Shown piece after piece: positions 8,797 to 17,460 of a stretch of 64,000 bases of DNA. The first letter of the stretch is position 1, and every line of letters begins with the position of its first letter. The stretch spans positions 1,860,001-1,924,000 of the forward strand of contig NZ_LR134352.1 of the NCBI RefSeq assembly GCF_900637185.1, given 5' to 3'. The translations under genes and the position numbers were made by a program. The stretch is from Nocardia asteroides. GTDB taxonomy: Bacteria > Actinomycetota > Actinomycetes > Mycobacteriales > Mycobacteriaceae. A model generated the notes under the pieces. It searched no databases. It saw nothing but the letters and a program-made list of their open reading frames with translations, and was not told the origin of the DNA.

Positions 8797-9681
8797 ATGG
8801 GAACGCCGCGATCCGTGCGGACCGGTCCGTTCGTGGTCCCCGCGATCGACGAGCTGCCCGAGGGCAGGCTGCTGGAGCTGCCGGGGCGGGGCCGCACCTA
8901 TGTCGTCGACATTCCCGGCCCGCCGGACGCGCCGACGCTGATCCTGCTGCACGGCACCGCCACCACGGCGATGCTCAACTGGTTCCCGGCGCTGGCCACG
9001 CTCGCCGAGCACTACCGGGTGGTGCTGTTCGATCAGCGCTGGCACGGGCGGGGGATCCGCTCGTCACGCTTCCGGCTCGACGACTGCGCCGACGACGTGG
9101 TGGCGGTGGCCGACGCGCTGGACCTGGACCGCTTCGTCTGCGTCGGCTATTCGCTGGGCGGGGTGGTCGCGCTGCTCGCGGCCCATCGGCATCCGGACCG
9201 GGTGGCCGGCCTCGTGCTGTGCGCGACGCCGTACAAGTTCCAGGAGAAATGGCGCGAACGCGCGTTCCATCGCGGGTTCGCGGCGCTGACGGGCACGCTG
9301 GGCACCTACCCGTACGAGCGGGCGGGCCGCTGGGCCGATCGCAGGCCGGAACTGCCCGCGGCGCTGGTTCCCGGGCAGCTGCGCAAGTGGGCGATGAGCG
9401 AGTTCCGCAGTACCAGCGGCTGGGCGCTGACGCAGGTGCTGGTGGCACTCGGGAAGTTCGACGCGACCGCGTGGCTGCCGCGGCTGCGGATGCCCACCGC
9501 GGTGGTCGTCACCACGAAGGACAAGGCCATCCCGGTGCACCGCCAGATCGAATTGGCGGCCGCGATCCCGGAGGCGAGCATTCATCCCGTCGCCGCTGGC
9601 CATGCGGCCTGCGCGTTCGCGGCCGACCGGTTCGTTCCGGTACTCGACGCGGCGTGCGCGGCGGTGGCGCGGCGGCTGTGA
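8797..9681 (+). CDS. Alpha/beta-fold hydrolase
   Basis: The product is 294 residues from ATG 8797, chosen because GGAGG (8786-8790) lies six bases upstream; the open frame extends further 5' without conservation. It has the lipase/hydrolase signature: oxyanion-hole LLHG (51-53), nucleophile elbow GYSLGG with Ser119, and a late His in the context AGHAA. It has no signal peptide. The KstR-like box just upstream suggests derepression by steroid or lipid-derived CoA thioesters. Its substrate is probably an ester or lipid but is not identifiable. Confidence 0.85.
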   Translation: MGTPRSVRTGPFVVPAIDELPEGRLLELPGRGRTYVVDIPGPPDAPTLILLHGTATTAMLNWFPALATLAEHYRVVLFDQRWHGRGIRSSRFRLDDCADDVVAVADALDLDRFVCVGYSLGGVVALLAAHRHPDRVAGLVLCATPYKFQEKWRERAFHRGFAALTGTLGTYPYERAGRWADRRPELPAALVPGQLRKWAMSEFRSTSGWALTQVLVALGKFDATAWLPRLRMPTAVVVTTKDKAIPVHRQIELAAAIPEASIHPVAAGHAACAFAADRFVPVLDAACAAVARRL

Positions 9682-9689
9682 GGGACAGA

Positions 9690-9717
9690 CCCCGTTCGGC
9701 GACGGTGGCGAACAGGG
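9690..9717. terminator. Imperfect hairpin between convergent genes
   Basis: CCCCGTTCGGC (9690-9700) and GGCGAACAGGG (9707-9717) pair at 9 of 11 positions around a 6-base loop. The hairpin lies between the stop codons of the hydrolase and the WS/DGAT gene and could serve both strands. Confidence 0.4.
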
Positions 9718-9732
9718 CATTCGAGACCGAAC

Positions 9733-11127
9733 TCAGCCCAGGGCGCGGGCCGCGTTCAGCAGATCGTCGACGACGGCGGGCACCGCGGCGGCCAGCTCAC
9801 CGATATCGGGCACCAGTTCCCGGCAGGCGATGAACCCGAAGTCCAGGTCGCCGCAATTGGACAGCACGGTTGCGGTGAGCCCCGCGCCGTGGAACACCGG
9901 CCCGAACGGATACATCCCGTCCACCCGCACCCCGAGGAAGTACAGCGGCATCGGCGGTCCCGGCACATTCGAGACCACCAGGTTGTGCACCACCGGATGC
10001 CGCTCGGCCAGCTTCAGCGACGAGTAGACCCGCGAGGCCAGCCGGAAGGTGTTCGGCGGCGCGTACTGCGACCAGTCCTGCAGGAAGTCGGCGCCGATCA
10101 GATCGTGCTCGGCCTTGGCCTCCCGGTTCGCCTCGGCCAGCTGGCGCAGCCGCCGCACCGGATCGGCGACGTCGGTGCCGAGCCGGCAGAACAGCGTCGA
10201 GACCTTGTTGATGCCCGCGGTGTGCCGGGTGGACTCGTGCACCGAGACCGGAACCGAGGCGATCAGGGTGCGTTCGGGCAGGTCGTCGTGGGTCTCCAGG
10301 TACCGGCGCAGCACGCCGCCCACCACGGTGAGCACCACGTCGTTGACCTTCACCCCGAAGGCCGCCTTGATCTCCTTGATCGCGCCCAGATCGGCCTTGG
10401 TGAAGGCGACGGCGCGATGCCCGCTGATGGCGCGGTTGAACGGCGTGCGCGGCGCCGAGAACGGCAGGGCCATGCCCGCCTGCTGCTGCCGCCTGCGCTG
10501 CGCGAACCCCGCGACCATGCCGAGCGTCTTGGGCACCATCCCGACGAAGCCCACCTTGACCGGCAGGCGCAGCAGTGCGCGCGCGGCCAGTTCGAGGTCG
10601 CCCGGCTGGGGCGCGGGCTGCCAGGGCTCGGGCTCGGGCCTGGTCCGGCCCGGTTCCAGATCGCACAGGTGCATCATCATGTTCGTGCCGGTGATGCCGT
10701 CCACGGCGGCGTGGTGATACTTGCAGATCACCGCCACTTTCCCGCCCTCGTAGCCCTCCACCACCGACATCTCCCACAGCGGTCTGGCCCTGTCCATCGG
10801 GCGGCTCGCGATCTCGCCGATGAGCTCGGCCAGCGCGGTCTGCCCGCCCGGCTCGGGCAGGCCGACCCGGCGGATGTGGTAGTCGAGGTCGAAGTCCGGG
10901 TCGTCGACCCAGACGGGGTGGTCGAGGTTGAACGGCACCTCGTGCACCCGGCGGCGCATGTGCGGGATGAGGGGCAGGCGGCGGCCGAGTTCGGCCTTGA
11001 GCCCGTCGAACGAATAGTCCCCGTCTCCCGGGTCCAGGATCAGCAGGGCACACACGTGCAAATGCTGGGTTCCGGTCTCGAGATAGAGGAAGCTGGCATC
11101 CAATCCGGTGAGTTGTTCCGTTTCCAT
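9733..11127 (-). CDS. Wax ester synthase / diacylglycerol acyltransferase
   Basis: The product is 464 residues. The bifunctional WS/DGAT family makes triacylglycerol or wax esters from acyl-CoA and forms storage lipid at the membrane. It carries the catalytic motif HHAAVDG at 138-144, the preceding PLWE motif at 116-119, and a late NVPGPP motif typical of the family. The length is normal. The ATG at 11127 lies 12 bases from a perfect KstR-type palindrome, suggesting that lipid storage responds to the same signal as the convergent hydrolase gene. Mycobacteriales genomes usually hold several paralogues, so this may not be the main enzyme. Confidence 0.93.
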   Translation of the reverse strand: METEQLTGLDASFLYLETGTQHLHVCALLILDPGDGDYSFDGLKAELGRRLPLIPHMRRRVHEVPFNLDHPVWVDDPDFDLDYHIRRVGLPEPGGQTALAELIGEIASRPMDRARPLWEMSVVEGYEGGKVAVICKYHHAAVDGITGTNMMMHLCDLEPGRTRPEPEPWQPAPQPGDLELAARALLRLPVKVGFVGMVPKTLGMVAGFAQRRRQQQAGMALPFSAPRTPFNRAISGHRAVAFTKADLGAIKEIKAAFGVKVNDVVLTVVGGVLRRYLETHDDLPERTLIASVPVSVHESTRHTAGINKVSTLFCRLGTDVADPVRRLRQLAEANREAKAEHDLIGADFLQDWSQYAPPNTFRLASRVYSSLKLAERHPVVHNLVVSNVPGPPMPLYFLGVRVDGMYPFGPVFHGAGLTATVLSNCGDLDFGFIACRELVPDIGELAAAVPAVVDDLLNAARALG

Positions 11128-11138
11128 AGCCGAACACT

Positions 11139-11156
11139 ACTAGAACGTGTTCTAGT
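11139..11156. promoter_or_regulatory. KstR-type operator upstream of WS/DGAT
   Basis: ACTAGAAC GT GTTCTAGT has perfect 8-bp arms. The core TAGAACGTGTTCTA (11141-11154) matches TnnAACnnGTTnnA. It is 12 bases upstream of the WS/DGAT start codon and 120 bp from the divergent MFS gene, so it could also touch that promoter. Confidence 0.78.
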
Positions 11157-11275
11157 TTTCGCGCGACCAGGCGCGAACCTGGTCACATACGGACCGGGTG
11201 GTCCGGGATGTGACGTGGGGTACTTCACCCCCGTCTCCGGTAGCGAACCGGTGCGCCGGGCCGTTGCATGGAGAC

Positions 11276-12496
11276 GTGACTTCTGCCCTCCCCAGCACCG
11301 ACCGCGTCGAGACGCCACGCACCGGCTGGCACGTCCCCGCGATGCTGGCGCTGGCGCTGGGCGGGTTCGGCATCGGCACCACCGAGTTCGTGACCATGGG
11401 TCTGCTGCCCGACATCGCGGCGGCCTTCGGCATCTCCGAGCCGACCGCCGGGCACGCGGTGTCGGCGTACGCGCTGGGTGTCGTCGTCGGCGCGCCGCTG
11501 ATCGCCGCGCTGTGCGCGCGGGTGCCGCGCAAGAAGCTGCTCATCGCGCTGATGGCCGCGTTCACCGTCGGCAATGCCGCGACCGTGCTCGCGCCCACGT
11601 TCGGCACGTTGGTGCTGGCCCGGTTCGTCTCCGGCCTGCCGCACGGCGCCTACTTCGGTGTCGCGTCGCTGGCCGCGGCCACCCTCGCGCCCGTCGGGCA
11701 GCGCGCCAAAGCCGTGGCCGCCGTGATGCTGGGGCTGAGCGTGGCGAATGTGATCGGGGTGCCCGGCGCCACCTGGCTCGGCCAGCATCTGGGCTGGCGG
11801 GACGCCTACGTGGTGGTCGCCGTGATCGGGGTGGCGACGGTGGCCGCGCTGTGGCGGTTCGTGCCCGGCCTGACCGGGATGAAGATCACCAACCCGATGA
11901 CCGAACTGGGTGCCCTGCGGCGCCCGCAGGTGCTGCTCACGCTGGCCGTCGGCGCGATCGGCTTCGGCGGCATGTTCGCGGTGTACACCTACATCACCAC
12001 CACCATGACCGATGTGGCTGGCATGTCGATCGGCGCGGTCCCGATCGTGCTCGCGCTGTTCGGCCTGGGCATGATCGCGGGCAATATCCTCGGCGGGATC
12101 ATGGCCGATCGCGGGGTCGACCGGTCGATCTTCGCCGGGATGATCGCGATGGTGGTCATCCTGGCCGGTTTCGTCCTGGCCGCCCACAATCCGATCACCG
12201 CGGCGATCGGCGCCTTCCTGGTCGGCGCGTCCGGCGCGGCGCTGGCACCCGGCCTGCAGACCCGCCTGATGGACGTGGCCGCCGACGCCCAGACTCTGGC
12301 CGCCGCCCTCAACCACGCCGCGCTCAATATCGCCAACGCGGCGGGTGCCTGGCTCGGAGGACTCGTCATCGCCGCGGGCTTCGGCTACACCGCGCCCGCC
12401 GCGGTCGGCGCACTCCTGGCCGTGCTCGGGCTGCTGCTTTTCGCCGTCACGGTGTGGGTGGCGCGTCGCGGTGAAGCCGTCGCCACCACCAGTTGA
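11276..12496 (+). CDS. MFS transporter, DHA1 (AraJ-like) type
   Basis: The product is about 406 residues with 12 hydrophobic segments. It opens after a short polar tail with ALALGGFGIGTTEFVTMGLL, typical of the AraJ/NepI group of exporters (sugar-, arabinoside- or drug-efflux-like). The loop after helix 2 reads ARVPRKKLL, a degenerate motif A. The start is uncertain: GTG 11276 gives a normal N-terminus but a tight GGAG spacing; in-frame GTGs at 11198 and 11210 are alternatives. It is divergent from the WS/DGAT gene. The substrate is unknown. Confidence 0.85.
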   Translation: MTSALPSTDRVETPRTGWHVPAMLALALGGFGIGTTEFVTMGLLPDIAAAFGISEPTAGHAVSAYALGVVVGAPLIAALCARVPRKKLLIALMAAFTVGNAATVLAPTFGTLVLARFVSGLPHGAYFGVASLAAATLAPVGQRAKAVAAVMLGLSVANVIGVPGATWLGQHLGWRDAYVVVAVIGVATVAALWRFVPGLTGMKITNPMTELGALRRPQVLLTLAVGAIGFGGMFAVYTYITTTMTDVAGMSIGAVPIVLALFGLGMIAGNILGGIMADRGVDRSIFAGMIAMVVILAGFVLAAHNPITAAIGAFLVGASGAALAPGLQTRLMDVAADAQTLAAALNHAALNIANAAGAWLGGLVIAAGFGYTAPAAVGALLAVLGLLLFAVTVWVARRGEAVATTS

Positions 12497-12640
12497 CCGA
12501 CTCGTGGACCTCGGGCCGCTCGGCGTTTCGATGAGAGTTCCCGATGACATCCACCGGGCGTCGAGCCGCATCGCGATGTCACACCCCGCGTCCCCGCGTC
12601 GTCTCCTCAGTGCACGCATTCCGGCACCAGGAGAGATTCC

Positions 12641-13036
12641 ATGTCAGTAGTGATCAGCAACCCGCCCGAGCTGCACGACCCCACCGGTTTCGGCTACAGC
12701 CACGTCGCCCGCGTCACCGGCGAGCTCGTCCTCATCGCGGGCCAATACGACTCCGACGCCGAAGGCCACACCACCACCCCCGACTTCGCCACCCAGGTGG
12801 ACCGCGCCTTCACCAACCTCGGCATCGCCCTGCGCTCCGCCGGCGCCGACTACCGCGACGTAGCCCAGCTCCGCACCTTCATCGTCGCCCACGACCTGGA
12901 AAAACTCGCCATCCTCGGCGCCAAGATCACCGAAATCTGGGGCCCCACCCCACCCACCCAAACCCTCCTCGGCGTATCCGCCCTAGCCCTCCCCGACATG
13001 CTCTTCGAGGTAGAAGCCCTAGCCGCCCTACCGTGA
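12641..13036 (+). CDS. RidA/YjgF family protein
   Basis: The product is 131 residues. RidA proteins deaminate reactive enamine/imine intermediates of amino-acid metabolism. The sequence has the family pattern: SHVARVTGELVLIAGQ, a central TNLGIALRSAGADYRDVAQLR and the closing LLGVSALALPDMLFEVEALA. The arginine normally used by active RidA near the C-terminus is not clear, so it may be a Rid-subfamily member of other function. AGGAGA lies 8 bases before the ATG. It is monocistronic, with a strong hairpin after the stop. Confidence 0.88.
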   Translation: MSVVISNPPELHDPTGFGYSHVARVTGELVLIAGQYDSDAEGHTTTPDFATQVDRAFTNLGIALRSAGADYRDVAQLRTFIVAHDLEKLAILGAKITEIWGPTPPTQTLLGVSALALPDMLFEVEALAALP

Positions 13037-13039
13037 CGC

Positions 13040-13074
13040 CCGTGCGCACTCGCCACCCCGGCGAGTGCGCACGG
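13040..13074 (+). terminator. Strong hairpin after RidA gene
   Basis: Perfect 15-bp arms 13040-13054 (CCGTGCGCACTCGCC) and 13060-13074 (GGCGAGTGCGCACGG) with a 5-base loop, starting four bases after the stop codon. Confidence 0.85.
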
Positions 13075-13156
13075 CACGCCGCCCACGCCCCGCGTTTCAT
13101 CGGACACACCGGCACAAATTGGGGGCCCGCTAGGCCCTCGCAATACGTTCCCCGGC

Positions 13157-14050
13157 ATGCCGAGCTACCTACACGAAGGTTTGCTTGATCTCTTCCGAAC
13201 CGACCCCACCCTCGCTCTGTCGCTACTGGCCGAACAGTTCGGAATCGTGCTACCCGATCATGCCGAGATGCGCGCCGAACCCTGCGATTTCACCGACATA
13301 GGGCCCAAGGAATACCGCGGTGACTTCGCGCTCAGCACCAGCGACGACCGAAACCGGCCGGTCCTCGGTGTATGCGTCGAGGTACAACTGAGCTGCAAGG
13401 ATGATCGCCGATGGAAATGGCCCGTCTACGTGACCACCCTGCGATCGCGTCTGCGCTGCCCGGCCGTGCTGCTGGTGGTGACACCGAGTCGCCACGTCGC
13501 GAAGTGGGCGTCGGACCCGATCGAACTCGACCCCGACGGTTCCGTGATCCATCCCCGTGTCCTCGGCCCGGACCGATTCCCCCTCGTGACCGACCCCGAC
13601 GAGGCTCGGCGTAGCCCGGAACGCGCCACCCTGTCGGCGATCGCCCACGGCGCGGGCCCGCACATGGACGCGGTTCTCTCGGCCTTCCTCGCCGGGCTGA
13701 TGAAAATCGACGATGAGCGTGTGAAAATGTACCTGGATCTGGTCGACGACGAGTTGACCCTCGCGGCGAGCCGACGTCTGGAGGAACTTGTGAAGAGCAC
13801 TCCCGAATACCGTGGCCGCATCGCCACCAAGTACGTGGCGAAGGGGCGGGAAGAAGGCCGCGAAGAAGGGCGGGAGGAAGGGCGTGCGGAGGAAGCCGCG
13901 CATGCCGTTCTCACCGTGCTGACCGCCCGTGGCCTCGAACTGTCCGTAGCGCAGCGCGCCACCCTTGCCGAGTGCGCCGATCTCGATCAGCTCAACGCCT
14001 GGTTGGTGCAGGCGGTGACCGCCAACTCGGCGGGCGAGCTTTTCGTCTGA
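13157..14050 (+). CDS. Rpn/YhgA-like hypothetical protein
   Basis: The product is 297 residues. The N-terminal half resembles the PD-(D/E)XK-fold Rpn/transposase-like proteins: an early HEGLLDLFR, an acidic GDFALS, then GVCVEVQLSCK where E-x-Q corresponds to the nuclease core. The C-terminal half is helical and contains a charged GREEGREEGREEGR repeat and a late LDQLNAWLVQA segment, as is common in actinobacterial members. The function is unproven; related Rpn proteins are recombination-promoting nucleases. It has no partner genes and could be cytoplasmic. The assignment rests on pattern only. Confidence 0.65.
   Translation: MPSYLHEGLLDLFRTDPTLALSLLAEQFGIVLPDHAEMRAEPCDFTDIGPKEYRGDFALSTSDDRNRPVLGVCVEVQLSCKDDRRWKWPVYVTTLRSRLRCPAVLLVVTPSRHVAKWASDPIELDPDGSVIHPRVLGPDRFPLVTDPDEARRSPERATLSAIAHGAGPHMDAVLSAFLAGLMKIDDERVKMYLDLVDDELTLAASRRLEELVKSTPEYRGRIATKYVAKGREEGREEGREEGRAEEAAHAVLTVLTARGLELSVAQRATLAECADLDQLNAWLVQAVTANSAGELFV
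13844..13879 (+). repeat. Three 12-bp coding repeats (GREE)
   Basis: Units at 13844, 13856 and 13868 encode Gly-Arg-Glu-Glu three times in the linker of the Rpn-like protein, followed by a degenerate fourth unit. This is a likely slippage site that keeps the frame. Confidence 0.85.
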
Positions 14051-14133
14051 CGCCGCCGAGGGGGTGGCGGGATCGCTGTGGCCTATCGAGGCGCGCGATC
14101 CCGCTCACTGATCAGCTCGGGGCTGGGTTCGGA

Positions 14134-14346
14134 TCAGGCGGGTGGGTTGCAGGAGTAGGCGGAGCCGCACTGGAGCTGGCGCAGGAGGGAGCCGACGCCG
14201 TCGATCAGGGAGCTGCCGGTGGACGGCGCGTCCGCGGTGGGGGAGACCGACGGGGCGGGGGTGGGGGTGGCGGCCGCGGGGCCCGCGGTGAGGGCGCCGA
14301 TGGCCAGTGCGGTGATGCCCGCGGCGAGCAGTTTGGTGAACGCCAT
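14134..14346 (-). CDS. Small secreted protein
   Basis: The product is 70 residues starting MAFTKLLAAG. AGAGGA lies 6 bases before the ATG. A classical signal peptide (1-26, ending AGPAAA) is followed by a Pro/Ser/Thr-rich stretch and a C-terminal LLRQLQCGSAYSCNPPA with two cysteines that could form a disulfide. I do not recognise a family. It is divergent from a TetR gene across a 96-bp gap that holds a perfect palindrome, so the TetR protein probably controls it. An upstream in-frame extension to 15180 is an artefact of GC-rich sequence. Confidence 0.72.
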   Translation of the reverse strand: MAFTKLLAAGITALAIGALTAGPAAATPTPAPSVSPTADAPSTGSSLIDGVGSLLRQLQCGSAYSCNPPA

Positions 14347-14405
14347 GATGAATCCTCTGTTCAATTCAGTGATTTGGGGATGGCGCGTCGCAGTGTTCCA
14401 TACTT

Positions 14406-14417
14406 GACCGATCGGTC
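14406..14417. promoter_or_regulatory. TetR-type operator in divergent promoter
   Basis: GACCGATCGGTC is a perfect 12-bp palindrome of the GACCGNNCGGTC type often bound by TetR/AcrR proteins. It lies 26 bases before the TetR start and 60 before the secreted-protein start. Confidence 0.6.
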
Positions 14418-14442
14418 GCAATAGCCTTGGTATGCTCGGAAA

Positions 14443-15024
14443 GTGGCGCGCACCAAGGAATTCGATCCCGATGTCGTGCTCGACCGCGCCCTGGAGCTGT
14501 TCTGGCAGCGCGGTTACGAGACCACCTCGATCGCGGATCTGATCGAGCATCTCGGAATAGCCAGGGGCTGCATCTACGCGACGTTCGGCAGCAAGCACGA
14601 ACTCTTCCTCAAGGCCCTGCAACGTCACCTGGAGATCGTCGACGAGCGCGTCACCACGCAACTGGCCCGTCCGGGGCCGGCGTTGCCCGCGATCAAAGGG
14701 CTGATCGACCGGTTCGTGCACGATTCCTGCCTCGAAGATCGCTTCCTCGGCTGCCTGGTGACGACCGCCGCGGTCGAGCTCGCCGCCCGCGATCCCGATG
14801 TCGCGCGCTTGGTCGAATCCAGTTGGGCAAGAACGGAAACCGCCCTGTTCTCCGCGCTGTCGCGTGCCCGCGCACAGGGCGAGCTGGCCGCCGACGCGGA
14901 CACCCGCGCCATGGCCCGCTTCCTGCTGGTCTTCCTCCAGGGTGTCTGGGTCCTCGAACGCGCGCCCAATTCCGCCACCCGCCTGCGGGACGCCGCCCGG
15001 GTGGCCACCTCGATCCTGGGCTGA
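14443..15024 (+). CDS. TetR family transcriptional regulator
   Basis: The product is 193 residues from a GTG with GGAA close upstream. The N-terminal helix-turn-helix (about 10-55) reads ALELFWQRGYETTSIADLI and GCIYATFGSKHELF, characteristic of the TetR family. The C-terminal ligand domain (about 80-190) is unassigned but of the TetR_C group found with SDR or efflux targets. It probably represses itself and the divergent small secreted protein through the palindrome at 14406. It is convergent with the glycerol kinase paralogue. Confidence 0.9.
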   Translation: MARTKEFDPDVVLDRALELFWQRGYETTSIADLIEHLGIARGCIYATFGSKHELFLKALQRHLEIVDERVTTQLARPGPALPAIKGLIDRFVHDSCLEDRFLGCLVTTAAVELAARDPDVARLVESSWARTETALFSALSRARAQGELAADADTRAMARFLLVFLQGVWVLERAPNSATRLRDAARVATSILG

Positions 15025-15062
15025 GCGTTCGTCATTCGTGAACGATCGGTTCGGATAGCGGC

Positions 15063-16553
15063 CTAGCGTTCGGGCCGCGCCCACCCGATGCTGAGCTGTA
15101 CCGCGCGCTGCCACTGCTCGTACTCCTCGTCGCGCACCGCTCGATCGGCCCGCGGCACCCACTGAGCGGCGACGCGCCAATTACGCCGCAGCCCTTGCAG
15201 ATCGGGCCAGTACCCGACCGAGAGCCCGGCCGCGTAGGCCGCGCCGAGCGACACGGTCTCGGTGACCAGCGGCCGCATGACCGGAATGCCCAGCACATCG
15301 GCGATGACCTGCATGAGCAGATTGTTGGCCGCCATCCCACCCGCCACCCGCAGCGAGCGGGCGTGCAGTCCGGCGTCGGCGTTCATCGCCTCGACCACGT
15401 CCCTGGTCTGCCAGGCGGTCGCTTCCAGGACCGCGCGCGCCAGATGCCCCTTGGTGACATAGGAGGTCAGGCCGATCAGCAGCCCGCGCGCGTCGCTGCG
15501 CCAGTGCGGCGCGTACAGCCCGGAGAAGGCGGGGACCAGGTAGCAGCCGCCGTTGTCGTCGACGGTGCTCGCGAGGGTTTCGATCTCGGGCGCGGTGGCG
15601 ATCAGGCCGACGATGTCGCGCAGCCACTGCACCAGTGAGCCGGTCACCGCGATCGGCCCCTCCAGCGCGTACACCGGATCGGGACCGACCTGGTAGCCGA
15701 TGGTGGTGAGCAGTCCGTGCCGGGAGCGGATCAGTTCGGCGCCGGTGTTCATCATCAGGAATCCGCCGGTGCCGTAGGTGCATTCGGTCTCGCCGGGCGC
15801 GAAGCAGGTCTGGCCGAACAGCGCCGCGTGCTGATCGCCCAGTGCCGCGCCGATCCGCACGCCGGGCGCGACGGTGCGGGCGGTGCCGAAATCGCCGGTC
15901 GACGGCTCGATCCGGGGCAGCATCGCGCGCGGGATGTCGAAGAACCGCAGCAGTTCCTCGTCCCACTGCCGGGTCGCCAGGTTCATCAGCAGCGTGCGGC
16001 CCGCGTTGGTGACGTCGGTGACGTGCGCGCCGGTGAGATTCCAGATCAGCCAGGACTCCATCGTCCCGAACAGCACCTCACCGCGCTCGGCCCGCGCGCG
16101 CAGCCCGTCGACGTGGTCGAGCAGCCAGCGCAGCCGGGGCGCGGCGAAGTAGGTGGCCAGCGGCAAGCCGCTCAGTTCCGTGATGCGGTGCGCGCCGGGC
16201 AGTTTCCGCAACCGCTCGACCAGCTCCTCGGTGCGGATGTCCTGCCAGACGATGGCGGGCCGCACCGGCACCCCGGTGTCGCGATCCCACACCACGGTGG
16301 TCTCGCGCTGATTGGCGATCCCGATCGCGGCCACCTGCTCGACGGTGATGCCCGCGTCGCGCAGCGCGGCGGGCACGAGCCGTTCGACCGTGCGCCAGAT
16401 CTCGGCCGCGTCCTGCTCCACCCATCCCGACCGGGGATAGCGCTGCCGGTGGGCGCGCTGGGCGAGGCCGGCCAGCCGGGCGTGCCGGTCGAAGACGATG
16501 CAGCGGGTCGAGGTGGTGCCCTGGTCGAGGGCGAGCACATAGCGCGGGGTCAA
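15063..16553 (-). CDS. Glycerol kinase paralogue (FGGY family)
   Basis: The product is 496 residues and matches glycerol kinase along its length: DQGTTSTR (10-17), [23 protein letters not shown] and [12 protein letters not shown] with the catalytic Asp. GlpK phosphorylates glycerol to glycerol-3-phosphate. One departure: the usual RVDGG motif of the nucleotide domain reads RVAGG (Ala404), while the paralogue at 17461 keeps Asp. It is 19 bp downstream of the IclR regulator gene on the same strand, so it is in one operon with it. Either a second glycerol kinase or a kinase for another polyol is possible. Confidence 0.85.
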   Translation of the reverse strand: MTPRYVLALDQGTTSTRCIVFDRHARLAGLAQRAHRQRYPRSGWVEQDAAEIWRTVERLVPAALRDAGITVEQVAAIGIANQRETTVVWDRDTGVPVRPAIVWQDIRTEELVERLRKLPGAHRITELSGLPLATYFAAPRLRWLLDHVDGLRARAERGEVLFGTMESWLIWNLTGAHVTDVTNAGRTLLMNLATRQWDEELLRFFDIPRAMLPRIEPSTGDFGTARTVAPGVRIGAALGDQHAALFGQTCFAPGETECTYGTGGFLMMNTGAELIRSRHGLLTTIGYQVGPDPVYALEGPIAVTGSLVQWLRDIVGLIATAPEIETLASTVDDNGGCYLVPAFSGLYAPHWRSDARGLLIGLTSYVTKGHLARAVLEATAWQTRDVVEAMNADAGLHARSLRVAGGMAANNLLMQVIADVLGIPVMRPLVTETVSLGAAYAAGLSVGYWPDLQGLRRNWRVAAQWVPRADRAVRDEEYEQWQRAVQLSIGWARPER

Positions 16554-16572
16554 CGTCGCCTCCAGGTCCCGG

Positions 16573-17322
16573 TCATCGCGGTGCGCCGAGATCGCGATGG
16601 ATCGCCAGCGCGGCCGCCTGCACCTGCTCGATCATCGCCGACCGCGGCCTGCCGTGCGCGTCGCAGAGCCGGTCGGTCCGGCCGGTGATGCCGAGGGCGG
16701 CGACCACCAGTCCACCGCGCGCCCGGATCGGCGCGGCGATTCCCGCCTCGCCGGACCGGAATTCCTCGACCTCGCCCGCCCAGCCGGCCCGGCGCACCTC
16801 CGTGACCATCCGGCGCAGCGCCGCCGGGTCGACGACCGTGCGTCGCGTGAACGCCTGCGGCGCGGCGGTTTCGGTGGCCGCGTCGTAGGCCAGCAGCACC
16901 TTGCCCAGCGCGGTGGCGTGCGCGGGCAGCAGCTCGCCGACGGCCAGCGCCTGCTCGCTGTTGTCGGGCCGGAAGACGTGGTGGATCACCGTGACTCCGC
17001 CCTCCCGCGCGACCGCGATCCGCACCGATTCCCCGGTGCGGGCGGCCAGCGCGTCGGCCCGGTGGATCGCGCGGGAGCGCAGTTCGTTGACGTCGAGATG
17101 GTCGGCGCCGAGTTCGCCGAGCGCCGGACCGAGCAGGTATCTGCCCGCCGCGTCCTGGTCGACGAAGCCGACGCCCTGCAGGGTGCGCAGGATCCCGTGC
17201 GCGGTGGGTTTGGCGAGGTCGAGGGCCGCCGCGATCTCGCCGACACCCATCCGCCCCGACCCGCGCGCGAGCAGCCGCAGCACCGCCGCGGCACGTTCGA
17301 TCGACTGGATCGGCCCTGGCAC
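16573..17322 (-). CDS. IclR family regulator, GylR-like
   Basis: The product is 249 residues from a GTG. It has an N-terminal winged helix (about 5-65; [25 protein letters not shown]) and a C-terminal effector domain (about 80-245; [31 protein letters not shown]). The position between two glycerol kinase genes, divergent from glpK-glpD, matches the GylR regulator of glycerol use in Streptomyces. It probably represses both directions through the palindrome at 17344-17364 and is relieved by glycerol or glycerol-3-phosphate. This is inferred from family and context. Confidence 0.88.
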   Translation of the reverse strand: MPGPIQSIERAAAVLRLLARGSGRMGVGEIAAALDLAKPTAHGILRTLQGVGFVDQDAAGRYLLGPALGELGADHLDVNELRSRAIHRADALAARTGESVRIAVAREGGVTVIHHVFRPDNSEQALAVGELLPAHATALGKVLLAYDAATETAAPQAFTRRTVVDPAALRRMVTEVRRAGWAGEVEEFRSGEAGIAAPIRARGGLVVAALGITGRTDRLCDAHGRPRSAMIEQVQAAALAIHRDLGAPR

Positions 17323-17343
17323 AGTCGCAACCTATCAGGCCGA

Positions 17344-17364
17344 CCGTTCGACATTGTCGAACGG
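17344..17364. promoter_or_regulatory. IclR operator between iclR and glpK
   Basis: CCGTTCGAC (17344-17352) and GTCGAACGG (17356-17364) are perfect inverse complements with a 3-base spacer, a typical IclR-family binding geometry. It lies 22 bases upstream of the iclR-type start and about 97 before glpK. Confidence 0.78.
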
Positions 17365-17460
17365 CACCCGTGGTCGCCGGCCCCCGCGATTCCTAGCGTG
17401 GACAGCGGCCGAGGTGGCCGGGCAGACGGATTCGACGCCGAGTCCGGGAAGGACAACGCG

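Noticed and set aside
9889..12474. 861-codon plus-strand frame opposite the WS/DGAT gene and across the MFS gene
   Set aside because: Antisense and out-of-frame shadow; the other frames hold clear motifs (HHAAVDG, MFS helices).
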